Shown here: positions 7,423 through 15,742 of the stretch, one piece after another
Layout: each line of letters starts with the position of its first letter
Numbering within the stretch: position 1 is the first letter of the stretch
Assembly (NCBI RefSeq): GCF_008254045.1
Contig: NZ_CP042425.1
Coordinates: 7,268,163-7,332,162 of the forward strand
Length of the DNA: 64,000 bases
Source of the DNA: Limnoglobus roseus
GTDB lineage: Bacteria; Planctomycetota; Planctomycetia; Gemmatales; Gemmataceae
Direction: 5' to 3'
The notes under the pieces: generated by a model
Told to the model about the DNA's origin: nothing
Databases searched by the model: none
Seen by the model: the letters and a program-made list of their open reading frames with translations, nothing else
Made by a program: the position numbers and the translations under genes

Positions 7423-7467
7423 CCGACATCGGCCGCCGGGCGACTGGTGACCGGCGGCCGATGTCGG
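7423..7467. repeat. 17-bp perfect inverted repeat (hairpin)
   Basis: Arms 7423-7439 and 7451-7467 are perfectly complementary around an 11-nt loop (core GACATCGGCCGCC). No T-tract follows, so a simple intrinsic terminator is not supported. The rest of 7390-7744 contains only a weak frame from 7461 with one hydrophobic stretch (WLVFVVCWEFLAGL); I do not call it a gene. Confidence 0.55.
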
Positions 7468-7744
7468 CCACCCTGCTCCCGCCTGCCGTCGCAGGGCTGT
7501 ATCACCTCACACTTCTGCCAGAGGCTCAGACGCCGACCGCATGGCTGGTCTTTGTCGTGTGCTGGGAGTTCTTGGCCGGACTGACGGTGGTGTCCGGGTG
7601 CGGGCTTGTGTGGGCGGTCGCCACCCCCGACTGGCTACCCCCGGCTAACGTGGCGGTACGGTCGCCGACTGTCGCTCATGGTGTCAGTGTCGTACCCAGG
7701 GCGGACGCATCTAATCGCCCTGATTTTTCGCCGGTTCCCGGCCC

Positions 7745-8480
7745 CTATCGCTTGGCAAGGACCAGGTCCACCACCCAACAACCTCGCACATGGTGGCCGT
7801 CACCCCGGCAATGGGCGAGGATGTCGGGTCGATCGCACCCGGCTTCCTCCAGGGCGTCGGCCAGGATTGGCAAGCGGTCGAACGCCCCGTCCCGGTAGAT
7901 GCCCTCGGCCAAGGCCGTGACCGTCGAGGTCCGCCAACCCGGGCCCGGGCGGGTTCGCAACCCGGGCCCGGCGAGGATGTCAGCCAAGATGTGGCCCCGG
8001 GCGGAAGACTCCGGCACGGGGTCCGCCGCCCGAAGGGCGTAGAAGGCGGCGGGGCTCGCCACCGAGACAACCCCCGACGGGTCGGACCACGGGGCGGCGG
8101 CCCCGTGGGCAGCAAGGGCGGCGTTGTACGGTCGGAAGTCCCCGTCCTCGCCCGTGGCGTCGTCAATCTCGGTCGCGGCCTGATCCGCCTGCGTGCCGCT
8201 CGGCCACATCCACGGCTCGTTGGCCGCGCGGGTCGTCCCGCCAAGCTTGGATGCGCCGGCAACGCGCGCAGGCGAATAGGCGGAGCGTGCGGGGGCAACC
8301 CTTGCCCTGTAGAAGGCCCTCCATCTCCCCCGTATCCTCGGCCGCCGTGCGAGACGCCCACCCCGTTTCCACAGCCTGTCCCCCAGGGCGAGGCCCTCGC
8401 CCTGGCCGGTCCTGCCCCCCCCCTCGGGCCTCCGAACCGTGGCGTCCGGCCCCCGAGCGAGGTACACCAGCCGATGTCAC
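7745..8480 (-). pseudogene. Frameshifted Gemmataceae paralogue-family protein
   Basis: The C-terminus is characteristic of a large paralogous family in Gemmataceae: GIYRDGAFDRLPILADALEE followed by HVRGCWVVDLVLAKR. The N-terminal signature (EMEGLLQGKG, RTLRLFACARCRRI, QRAVDVAERHA) is also present but in another frame at ~8163-8330, so at least one frameshift near 8220 separates the halves. Function of the family is unknown to me. The intact gene would start near 8480. Confidence 0.65.
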
Positions 8481-8491
8481 GGAGGCCCGGT

Positions 8492-8680
8492 ATGCCGCAG
8501 CAGGACGTTTCGATCACCCGCCACTTCGCCGACCGGCCCGACCCACGAGTAGACCGGACCAAGAAGCCCTCCCCCGGCGACATCCTGGTGGTCGCCCGGT
8601 GTGCCGTCATCGCCGGGGCCGACTCGTGGGAGGAGGTGGAGGCGATCGGCCAGGCCAAGGCGGACGGGCTGAAGACGTGA
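8492..8680 (+). pseudogene. ISAs1-like transposase, N-terminal fragment
   Basis: From ATG 8492 the frame reads a DDE_Tnp_1-associated N-terminus: ITRHFADRPDPRVDRTKK then CAVIAGADSWEEVEAIGQAK, about 62 residues. It is cut at 8681 by the left end of the IS3 palindrome, whose first bases supply the stop codon. The remainder of the element is not found in this window. Confidence 0.7.
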
Positions 8681-8741
8681 GGTTCCCCAAGTTTCGTGGA
8701 CACCGAGTTAGCGGTGTAGACTCCGAGGGAGGAGTTCACCG

Positions 8742-9038
8742 ATGCCTCGCCCCCGATCGACGTACACGGCCGAGTTCAAGCTCGCCGCCGTGAAGATGAT
8801 GACCGAGCAGAAGCGGGCCGTCGCCGCGGCCGCCCGCCGCCTCGACGTCGGCGAGGACCTGCTCCGCGAGTGGCGGAAGGCGTTCCTCGCCCGCGGGGCC
8901 GATGCCTTCCCCGGGCACGGCAACCCGATCCCGGCCGAGGAGGAGCTTCGCCGCCTCCGGGCCGAGGTCACCCGCCTCAAGGCCGAACGCGACCTGCTAA
9001 AAAAAGCCGCCGCGTACTTCGCCAGCCCGCCGACGTGA
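8742..9038 (+). CDS. IS3-family OrfA (left copy)
   Basis: 98 residues with the HTH_Tnp_1 pattern (YTAEFKLAAVKMMTEQKR, ARRLDVGEDLLREWRKAF) and a coiled-coil tail (ELRRLRAEVTRLKAERDLL). It ends with KKAAAYFASPPT at TGA 9036-9038; a CTAAAAAAAG run lies just before. OrfB continues in the same frame after that stop, so frameshifting or readthrough would be needed for a fusion. GGAGGAG lies upstream of the ATG. Confidence 0.85.
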   Translation: MPRPRSTYTAEFKLAAVKMMTEQKRAVAAAARRLDVGEDLLREWRKAFLARGADAFPGHGNPIPAEEELRRLRAEVTRLKAERDLLKKAAAYFASPPT

Positions 9039-9041
9039 CGT

Positions 9042-9480
9042 TCCCGGTTCATCGCCGACCACGCCGGCGAGCCGCCCGTCCGGTGGGTGTGCGACGCCCG
9101 GGACGTGTCGGCGTCCGGGTCTTACGCCTGGGCCGCGCGGGCGGACCGCCCGACCCGACTCTGGCGGGACGAGTTGGTCGGTGTGATCGGGGCCGTTCAC
9201 GCCGAGGTGAAGCCGCGGTACGGCCGCCCGCGGATGCACGCGGAGTTGAACGCGAGGGGGCATGCGTGCTCGAGGAACACGGCCGCCGAGCTCATGAAGG
9301 CCCACGGGCCCCGGGCGAAAGCCCCGCGGCGGTTCGTGCGGACGACGGACTCGAACCACGGCCGGCCCGTCGCGGGCAACGCCCTCGGCCGCGACTTCAC
9401 GGCGGTCCGGCCGAACGAGAAGTGGGCGATGGGCATCACGTACGTCCCGACCCGCGTGATGTCGGCACACCAGCGATCGT
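9042..9480 (+). pseudogene. IS3-family OrfB, truncated (left copy)
   Basis: The frame reads RFIADHAGEPPVRWVCDARD and PRYGRPRMHAELNARGHACS, then RTTDSNHGRP and KWAMGITYVPT, where the first catalytic Asp motif would normally be WAADITYVPT. Homology stops there, at the junction with the inverted copy. Both later catalytic acids are missing, so it is non-functional. Confidence 0.75.
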
Positions 9481-9870
9481 TCGGTCCTTCGGGGTCGAAA
9501 CCCCGGTCGGGGACGTTCCCCGCCACCGGCAACCGGTGATTCGAGTCGGTGGTGCGAGCGAACCGCCTCGGTGCCCTCTCGCGGGACCCGTGTTCCCGCG
9601 TGAGTTCGGCCACCGTGTTCTCCGAGCACCCGCGCCCGCGGGCGTTGAACTCGGAGGTCACGCGCGGGCCCCGTACCGGCCCCTCACTTCGGCGCGGATC
9701 CCCTCGATCGCGCCGACCAACTCCTGCCGCACACCTCGGTCGGGCTGTCGGCTCGCGAGGCCCAAGCGTAGTACCCGCTGACGGACACCTCGAGCGCCTC
9801 GCACATCCACGCGACGGGCCACTCGTCGACGTGGTCGGCGATGAACCGGGAACGTCACGTCGGCAGGCTG
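9450..9870 (-). pseudogene. IS3-family OrfB, truncated (right, inverted copy)
   Basis: Minus-strand fragment with the same order: TSEFNARGRGCSENTVAELT, APRRFARTTDSNHRLPVAGN, and WCADITRVGTYV at the junction. The upstream part is in a shifted frame near 9658-9858, so the copy is both truncated and frameshifted. Confidence 0.7.
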
Positions 9871-9892
9871 GCGAAGTAAGCGGCGGCTTTTT

Positions 9893-10150
9893 TCAACAGG
9901 TACCGCTCGGCCCGCAGGCGTGCGTTTTCGGCCCGCAGGCGGCGGACCTCCTCGTCGGCCGGGGGCGGGTGGCCGTGGCCCGGGAAGGCCGCCTCCCCGC
10001 CCTCCTCGAACGCCTTCCGCCAGGTACGGAGTAGATCCTCCCGACGTTGAGGCGGTGGGCGACCTCGGCGACGGAGAGCTTCTGGGCGGTCATCATCTTC
10101 ACGGCCGCGAGCTTGTACTCGGCCGTATACGTCGTTCGGGGACGAGCCAT
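9893..10150 (-). pseudogene. IS3-family OrfA (right, inverted copy), frameshifted
   Basis: The start MARPRTTYTAEYKLAAVKMM is nearly identical to the left copy, followed by LSVAEVAHRLNVGR. After about 38 residues the frame diverges into Arg/Ala-rich sequence, indicating a frameshift relative to the left copy. Confidence 0.7.
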
Positions 10151-10206
10151 CGGTGAACTCCTCCGTCCGAGTTTACACCGTTAACTTCGACTCCACCAAA
10201 CTTGGG

Positions 10207-10290
10207 GAACGGCAGGAAGCGGAGGCAAGCCCGCTCTTTGCCGACTTGATCCGCGAAGAGGGCTTCGTCCCGAAAGGCCGCAGCCGTTGA
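10207..10290 (+). pseudogene. C-terminal scrap of an interrupted gene
   Basis: Directly after the IS3 palindrome the plus strand reads ERQEAEASPLFADLIREEGF then VPKGRSR and TGA. It looks like the end of a normal gene whose body was lost to the insertion. Identity unknown. Confidence 0.4.
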
Positions 10291-10386
10291 CCCGGCTGTT
10301 CCGCATCCACCTCGGCCCGGCAGGTTAGCCCCTAGACCGGCGGGCGGCGGGCGGGTACAGTGTCGGTCTTGAATCGCGAGGGTGCC

Positions 10387-11816
10387 ATGCCGCCAACAAC
10401 TGTCGAATGCCCGTGGTGCGAGTCCCCAACGCCGGCCGGGCCGACGTGTACCACCTGTGGGCGACGCCTACCCACCCCAAAGGTGCCCAAGCCGGCCACT
10501 CGCACGTCGAAGTGGACGTGGGCCGTCCTCGCCCTCTTCGTCCTCACCGGGGTCGGGGCGACCGGCCACTGGTACTTCACACCGGCCCCACCCCCGGGGG
10601 CTCGCCCGGCACCCGCGATGACCGACGAAGAACGGAAGGCGGCCGTCGAGAAGTCGATCGCGGCCACCGAGAAGGCGACCGCGGCCAGTCGGCGTTGAAC
10701 CTGGAACAGGTCAGCCCGCACGCCCCGGCGACCGTCGCGCAGGTCATCCTCCGCGGCCGCCCTGCGGACGTGCCGAAGTTCGCCGAGTACGACCGCGTGT
10801 ACGCCCGCCAGCCGGAAGTGCTGGCAGCCTTCGGCACGTACCACGCGAACGCCGGCCGGGGGGCCGAGGCGGCCAAGTACTGGAAGCGGTGGATCGACGT
10901 GTCGCCCGACTGGCAGGCGTACAACAAGTTGGCCGACGCCTACCGGGCCGAGGGCAAGGACGACCTGTGGGAGGAGACGCTAAAGGCGTCGCTGGAGGTG
11001 GAAGACACGGGCCTGAACCACGCCCAGAGCAACGTCAAACTGGCCTATGGGTTCATAGCCCGCGACGCCTACGACAAGGCCGAGCCGTACGCCCTGGCGG
11101 CGGCCGACAGCTGGGCGGGCTGGGCGTTAACGTGCGCCGCCGAGTGCGAGATGGGGCTGAAGAAGTGGGACCGGGCCGAGCAGTTCTACCGGGCGGCCGC
11201 CGGGCGGTACGACGAGCCGGCGATGGACTGGTTCTTCGCGAGCCGGATGCACGGCGAAATGAACCCGGCCGACGCCGAGCGGGCCGCTCGCAACTACGTG
11301 TCGCGGTTGGCCGGCCCCCAACCGCCGGCGGTGGCCTTCCGGTCCGGCCGGTTCTACCTGCTGACTGGCGACCCGAAGCGGGCGATGGACGAGTTCGTGC
11401 GGGCCAACGCAACGCCGTTGGCGACCGACCTGAACGGCCTGTTCGTGACCCTGCTGGCCGACGCCCGGGCGGAGCGGACCGTCAGCACCGACGCCCTGGT
11501 CCGCGTCTCTGGCCCGTCCGACACGATGATCTACAAGCCGATCGGGCTCATGCTCCAGCGGTGGTATCAGGCCAAAGCCCTGCCGGACGACACCGCTGTG
11601 AAGGTGGCAATTGCGAAGCTGCCGGAGGCCGCTCGCCCGGATGCCGACTTCTTCGTGGGCTGGTATCTGGCGAACGCCGGTGAGAACGACCGGGCGAAGG
11701 CCCACTGGCAGGCCTTGGTGACGGCCGGCAAGGGGACGCCGCTCCTTCGCACGCACGCGAAGGCGTTCCTTCAGAAGCTGCAAGCCGACGGCCGCCTCGA
11801 CCTGTCCCCGCGGTGA
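10387..11816 (+). pseudogene. Zinc-ribbon / transmembrane / TPR-like protein split by a frameshift
   Basis: The first frame (from ATG 10387) has a zinc ribbon (CPWCESP, CTTCGRRL), then one membrane helix (WTWAVLALFVLTGVGATGHW) and a charged helix, stopping at TGA 10696-10698. The next frame continues as one helical-repeat protein of ~370 residues: RVYARQPEVLAAFGTYHANA, YNKLADAYRAEGKDDLWEE, AEPYALAAADSWAGWAL. The two parts fit as one membrane-anchored TPR-like protein with a frameshift near 10685-10695. A TTG overlapping the stop could permit separate translation, but no ribosome binding site is visible. Confidence 0.65.
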
Positions 11817-12025
11817 TGACCGCGATTTCCCCTCTCCTGACTTCGTCGAGTCCATTCGCCCCGCTGTCCAAGTTCGGGCCGGTGTGCTTCTTCCTGCCGA
11901 CGGCTTCCTCCTGACGGGGTCATTCCCGTTCCCGGTCGGCAATGTCAGTGGTTACCCCCCTGCCCGTCAAATGACGGACCGTCCAACGGCTGCGGTTCCG
12001 ATTCAGATGGCGGGCCGGCATCCTC

Positions 12026-12286
12026 GTGGTGCTCGCCGGCCTCATCCTGATGTTCGTCGGCGCGACGATCAAGGCCGCCCGCATCCAACTGACGGGCGCG
12101 CCCCGGCGATCGAGCGCGTTCGATCTTACCGAGGTCACCGGCAAGCAGAATATCGACGCCCCGCCTCCGGCGAACGCGAAGGGCACACTTGGCGTCGTTG
12201 AAGTTGAGTTGTACAGGCCGCTTCATCGCCCCGGTGCCCACAACCACACCTGTACCACAAACCGGCGTCCATACCACAAAGTTTGA
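12026..12286 (+). CDS. Small one-helix membrane protein, probably 5'-truncated
   Basis: The frame contains RWRAGILVVLAGLILMFVGA (one membrane helix, partly upstream of the nominal GTG start) followed by a cytoplasmic-type stretch (FDLTEVTGKQNIDAPPPA). A stop lies about 20 codons upstream and there is no good start or ribosome binding site, so the 5' end has probably decayed. The last ~30 residues look random. Nothing else supportable was seen in 11817-12025. Confidence 0.4.
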   Translation: MVLAGLILMFVGATIKAARIQLTGAPRRSSAFDLTEVTGKQNIDAPPPANAKGTLGVVEVELYRPLHRPGAHNHTCTTNRRPYHKV

Positions 12287-12384
12287 TTGAGTATGGTGGC
12301 TTTGTTACAGTTGCGGAGTGGCCGATTTCCTGGGTATGATCGGTTTTTAAAGGGCTTCTCACGAAGATGCCGTTCATTTGCGAT

Positions 12385-12429
12385 CGACTGAAATCGCTAA
12401 ATCCCCGGTTCAATCCCGGGAATGATCAC
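12385..12429 (+). tRNA. Remnant copy of the tRNA-Phe 3' half (attachment-site scar)
   Basis: This segment reads like the anticodon loop to acceptor end of tRNA-Phe with a few changes. A 20-bp core at 12402-12421 (TCCCCGGTTCAATCCCGGGA) is identical to 2102-2121 of the real gene on the other strand. The 5' half is absent, so it is not a functional tRNA. It sits just upstream of a decayed integrase reading away from it, the mirror image of the layout at 793-2167. Best read as an old att site. Confidence 0.8.
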
Positions 12430-12455
12430 TGTTATAAGTAATTTCATACAAATCA

Positions 12456-12531
12456 CTTACTGGCTGTGACACAACCTCCGATTTTTTCCTTGCTATTCAG
12501 TGTATTCGGAGGTTGTGTCACAGCCAGTAAG
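12456..12531. repeat. Perfect 26-bp inverted repeat between att-like scar and integrase remnant
   Basis: Arms 12456-12481 and 12506-12531 are exact reverse complements (outer bases CTTACTGGCTGTGACACAAC) separated by 24 bp that include a T6 run. Possible roles are a hairpin terminator, a recombinase or excisionase binding pair, or a fossil IS end. Perfect pairing next to heavily mutated genes suggests recent origin or selection. Confidence 0.8.
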
Positions 12532-12609
12532 GCTTTACTTTGGTGGTCGGAAGTGCGGCTCAAATAGCTTTGTAATGCGCATGGGGCTACTGTGTCGCTC
12601 CCTTCCGGT

Positions 12610-13590
12610 TCCAAGTTCCCAACACTCCTCCACCACAAACCGAGAAATCGGGCCTGCGTCATCGTCAAAGGCCCCGACGGGTCTCGCACGCCGCTCTACT
12701 TCGGTGTGGGGTTCACAGGCTGCTAAAAACGAGTACGCCCGGTTCATCGAGCGACTCGCCGCCGAGCGACGGGACCGTCAGGCTCGGCCCGGGATGACTC
12801 ACCCGGACGTGTCGCTGAACGAACTCATCCTCGCATTCCTGACGCACGCAAAGACGCACTGCCGCCGTGCGGACGGCACCGCGACGAATGAGCAGATGGA
12901 ATTCCGGCAGGCCTTCAAGCCGCTGAAGAAGTTGCACGGCGAATCGCTGGCCGCAGAGTTCGGGCCGGCGAAGTTGAAGGCCGTCCGCGAGGCGATGGTG
13001 GAGGCGGGGATCTGCCGCACGCTGGTAAACCGCCGCGTCTTGCGGGTGCGGTTCCTGTTCCGGTGGGCCGTCGAGCAGGAGATGGTGTTGACCACCGTGT
13101 ACCACTCGTTGAAGACGGTCATCGGCCTCCAGTTCGGCCGGACACCGGCCCCGGAAACGGACCCGATCACGCCCGTCGAGGCGTGAGCGGTCGAGCAGAC
13201 GCTTCCTCTGCTCACGGAAATGGTGGCGGGGCTCATCCGCTTCCAGCAACTCACGGGTTGCCGGCCGGGCGAGGCATGCCTGCTACGGATGTGCGACATC
13301 GACCGCAGCGGGCCGGTGTGGGTGTACACCCCGCACCACCACAAACTCGCGCACCGGGGGAAGTCGCGGACCATCGCCGTCGGGCCAAAGGCACAACTAC
13401 TGGTGCCGTCGTTCGAGCGAGTGGACGGCTACCTATTCTCCCCTCCGGCGTCGATCAAGGCGTACCACGCCTCCCGAACGGCGGCTCGGAAGACGCCGAA
13501 GTGTGCGAGCCACATGGCCCGCAACGCCGCCAAGCGAAAGTCGCGGAAGAACCGCGAACCCTGGGACCACTACGACCCGAACGCGAGTTG
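12610..13590 (+). pseudogene. Second tyrosine integrase, broken
   Basis: Three frames hold one integrase. The arm region (RACVIVKGPDGSRTPLYFGV) is in one frame up to ~12715. The core-binding domain (NEYARFIERLAAERRDRQ, NELILAFLTHAKTHCRR) is in another to TGA 13184-13186. After that in-frame stop the same frame continues with the catalytic start: LIRFQQLTGCRPGEACLLRM and HKLAHRGKSRTIAVGPKAQL. The remainder of the catalytic domain is missing on this strand. It belongs to a different family branch from the intact integrase at 793-1998. Confidence 0.8.
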
Positions 13591-13745
13591 CCGTCGAGGT
13601 CCTGGACGACGCAGAGGTCTCCCAACCGCCCGGCCATCGTCAGAAGCGTATGCCGCAACGAGTGGAAGTCGCAGTGCCGTAGCACGTCGTCTTCGCCGCG
13701 AATCGTGACTGGGATGCCAGCTTCTTCGCAGTCGATCTGTATCAT
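13590..13745 (-). pseudogene. Inverted C-terminal piece of an integrase
   Basis: On the minus strand the frame reads MIQIDCEEAGIPVTIRGEDD then CDFHSLRHTLLTMAGRLG, the His-x-Leu-Arg-His box of a tyrosine recombinase. It abuts the plus-strand integrase remnant, so the C-terminal coding part of the same or a related gene has been flipped. The following His and nucleophile Tyr are not present. Confidence 0.65.
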
Positions 13746-13885
13746 GTCCGACGCCCACGCCGACCAGATCCCGCATCGGTGTGATACGACAACATCTTTC
13801 GCGAACAGAATGGGCGTCGGAATACAAAATCCCGCAACATTAACCCGTGCCGTATCGCCAGCTTGGCCCGATTCGAGATTCCACG

Positions 13886-14338
13886 ATGCCCAATCAGAAC
13901 CCGACGATGACGATCCGCCCTCTCTTCAACCTCGGCATGGCGGGCGGGCTGTTCGTCTTGATGATTGCCGTCCCAGCTTTTACCGACCTGCCGTTCCTGT
14001 CGGCCAAGTACGCGGCGGTGTACATGTCGGTCATCACTAGCCTGACGGTGGCGTTCCTGCTCTACTTGGTCTCGATGAGCTACCAGTGGATCGAGTTGGA
14101 CGGCGAGGTGATCCGCGGCCGCAAGCTCATCTCACGGCGCCTCCACGAGTGGCCCGTGAATCAGGTCGTCGAGGTGTCGATCCCCTCGGCTGAACCGACC
14201 GATGGTAAACCCAAGAGTCAGAACTACCGCATCGGCTTCGAGGACGGCACGTCGATCATACTTGTTGCGGGAGAAATGAACGGGATCGCGGAGTTCATGG
14301 CGGCACTCGCCCGGGTGCGACCTGTGCCACGGATCTGA
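13886..14338 (+). CDS. Membrane protein with PH-like C-terminal domain
   Basis: 150 residues from ATG 13886. Two membrane helices (LGMAGGLFVLMIAVPAF, AVYMSVITSLTVAFLLYLVS) are followed by a small beta-rich domain (WIELDGEVIRGRKLISRRLH, NYRIGFEDGTSIILVAGEMN) resembling bacterial PH-like domains after a helical hairpin. It begins the region right of the island. Function unknown; the PH-like call is by pattern. Confidence 0.65.
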   Translation: MPNQNPTMTIRPLFNLGMAGGLFVLMIAVPAFTDLPFLSAKYAAVYMSVITSLTVAFLLYLVSMSYQWIELDGEVIRGRKLISRRLHEWPVNQVVEVSIPSAEPTDGKPKSQNYRIGFEDGTSIILVAGEMNGIAEFMAALARVRPVPRI

Positions 14339-14355
14339 CGATTCGAGGGAAGATC

Positions 14356-14871
14356 ATGAGGCAGTTCGAAGGCGTGTACCCGATCTCGGGTGAGGACCTC
14401 TCGGCCCAACCGATGAAAGCCATTCATGCGATGACGACGCACGAGCCGTTCATGCGGCGTTGTCTCGAACTAGCGATGAACGCCCGCGAAAAGGGCAACA
14501 CGCCGGTCGGCAGCGTCGTCGTACTCGATGGCACGATCATCGGGGAAGGGATCGAGACTTTGCCCGCCGGCACGTCCATTACCGGCCATGCCGAACTGCT
14601 CGCCTGTCAGGCGGCAATCGACACTTCGGGCCGGAAGCACCTCGCCGGGGCGGTACTCTACACAACGGCTGAACCCTGTTTCATGTGCGGGTATGCGATC
14701 CGCCAACTTCGGGTCAGCCTCGTGATCTACGGGATGGAGACGCCACTCGTCGGGGCGGTCACCTCGGCCCATCCGATTCTGACCGGCCCGGCACTCGACG
14801 GCTGGAGGCCCGCCCCGGTCGTGATCGGCGGGGTTCTGCGGGCAGAGTGCGAGGGATTGAAGGCGAGGTGA
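14356..14871 (+). CDS. Nucleoside/cytidine deaminase-like zinc enzyme
   Basis: 171 residues of the CDA/tRNA-adenosine-deaminase fold, hydrolytically deaminating a base or nucleoside. The zinc ligands and catalytic Glu are present: HAE in GHAELLACQAAI and PCxxC in TTAEPCFMCGYAIRQ. The core starts at TTHEPFMRRCLELAMNAREK; the first ~25 residues from ATG 14356 may be extra, and a later ATG at 14431 would give the usual family length. GAGGGAAG upstream of 14356 supports the longer form. The substrate is not evident, and it is not clearly TadA. Confidence 0.85.
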   Translation: MRQFEGVYPISGEDLSAQPMKAIHAMTTHEPFMRRCLELAMNAREKGNTPVGSVVVLDGTIIGEGIETLPAGTSITGHAELLACQAAIDTSGRKHLAGAVLYTTAEPCFMCGYAIRQLRVSLVIYGMETPLVGAVTSAHPILTGPALDGWRPAPVVIGGVLRAECEGLKAR

Positions 14872-14921
14872 GTCGCGGCGGAGCGTTGTGTCGCTCCGCC
14901 ATGTTGTTGTGGGGCCGCACG

Positions 14922-15251
14922 CTACGTCTCGTCCAACTTCGTTCTCCAGATGCCCCGAATGCCAACGCCCGTGATCTCCGTCTCCAGGTCGAACGCCCGC
15001 ATCACGGCGTTGTGTAAATCCTGGCCGGTCATGCCCCCGTGGAGAACGGCTTCCCGGCCGGGCGTGCCGCACAACTCGTCGCCCGTAGAGAGTTCCAAGT
15101 CCTCCGCCGTGGGCCGTCCTTCCTTGTAATGCTCGACCGTCGGCCGGTAGATGATGATCGGCAGCCGCGGCCAAGCGGACGCGATCAGCGTCTTCACCTC
15201 ACCGTACTTCATGTCGCCGGTGAGGACGACCTTGTTCGACTTATCGCCCAT
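14922..15251 (-). CDS. Conserved-looking hypothetical protein
   Basis: About 109 residues from ATG 15251 (MGDKSNKVVLTGDMKYGEVK), preceded by AAGG. It has a compact alpha/beta appearance (LIASAWPRLPIIIYRPTVEH) and no signal or membrane segment. It follows the SnoaL-like gene by 22 bp on the same strand, so the two probably share a transcript. Not recognised. Confidence 0.6.
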   Translation of the reverse strand: MGDKSNKVVLTGDMKYGEVKTLIASAWPRLPIIIYRPTVEHYKEGRPTAEDLELSTGDELCGTPGREAVLHGGMTGQDLHNAVMRAFDLETEITGVGIRGIWRTKLDET

Positions 15252-15272
15252 AACGTGCCTTACCAAGGCAGG

Positions 15273-15680
15273 TCACTCGACCGGGATGCCGAGTTGCAGG
15301 AACCACCCGGCCCGGTCCCAGTACCCCCGCTGGAAGCGGATCTGGCCGCCGACGACCTGGAAAAACCCGCACCCGCGGAGATGGAACGTCTTCCCGTTCG
15401 GCCGCCGCCCGGCGAACTCGCCCCGCCACGTCGCCCCGCCCGACCACTCGATCATCACCCACTCGCCGTCCTGGTGCATGGCCTCTAACTTGGTGGTACT
15501 GTCCGGGAAGGCGGCGAAGAACCCTCGCGCGTCGCGGATGATGGCGTCGCGGCCGACGACTGGCTCCCCGGCGGCCACCTGGTGATTCGATGCGTCCGGA
15601 TGGTACAAGTTCACCAGTGTATCGGCGTCCCGCCGGTTGAACGCTTCCACCCACGCGAGCATCACGTCTTTCGCTGTCAT
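15273..15680 (-). CDS. SnoaL-like / NTF2-fold protein
   Basis: 135 residues from ATG 15680, preceded by AAGGAGA. The SnoaL-like pattern is clear: VMLAWVEAFNRRDADTLVNL, YHPDASNHQ, GRDAIIRDARGFFAAFPD, and a C-terminal W/F-rich sheet. Members bind or isomerise small hydrophobic molecules; the ligand here is unknown. The start divides it from a longer upstream frame whose extra 17 residues overlap the divergent thioredoxin promoter. Confidence 0.8.
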   Translation of the reverse strand: MTAKDVMLAWVEAFNRRDADTLVNLYHPDASNHQVAAGEPVVGRDAIIRDARGFFAAFPDSTTKLEAMHQDGEWVMIEWSGGATWRGEFAGRRPNGKTFHLRGCGFFQVVGGQIRFQRGYWDRAGWFLQLGIPVE

Positions 15681-15742
15681 TCCGTCTCCTTCGTTGTCCT
15701 CGGCTTTAAGATACCCGAGATACCGCATCAAAGAGGGACGCG

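Larger units (their letters stand above)
8682..10210. mobile_element. Head-to-head palindrome of two IS3-family left halves
   Basis: Both outer ends carry the same IS end: GTTCCCCAAGTTT at 8682-8694, and its reverse complement ending at 10210. Each is followed inward by a related leader (GGAGGAGTTCACCGATG) and an orfA. The two orfB genes meet near 9450-9480 inside the first DDE motif, so both 3' halves are missing. The two halves are similar but not identical, so they are two different IS copies. Confidence 0.8.

Noticed and set aside
7461..7700. Possible small membrane protein from ATG 7461
   Set aside because: One hydrophobic stretch only, the start codon lies inside a perfect hairpin stem, and the frame soon turns into low-information sequence.
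7790..8440. Long plus-strand frame upstream of the ISAs1-like fragment
   Set aside because: Antisense shadow of the paralogue-family pseudogene; only the last 62 residues are homologous to a transposase.
12456..12531. Simple Rho-independent terminator
   Set aside because: The stem is 26 bp and no gene of intact length ends directly before it; the T-run is in the loop rather than after the stem.
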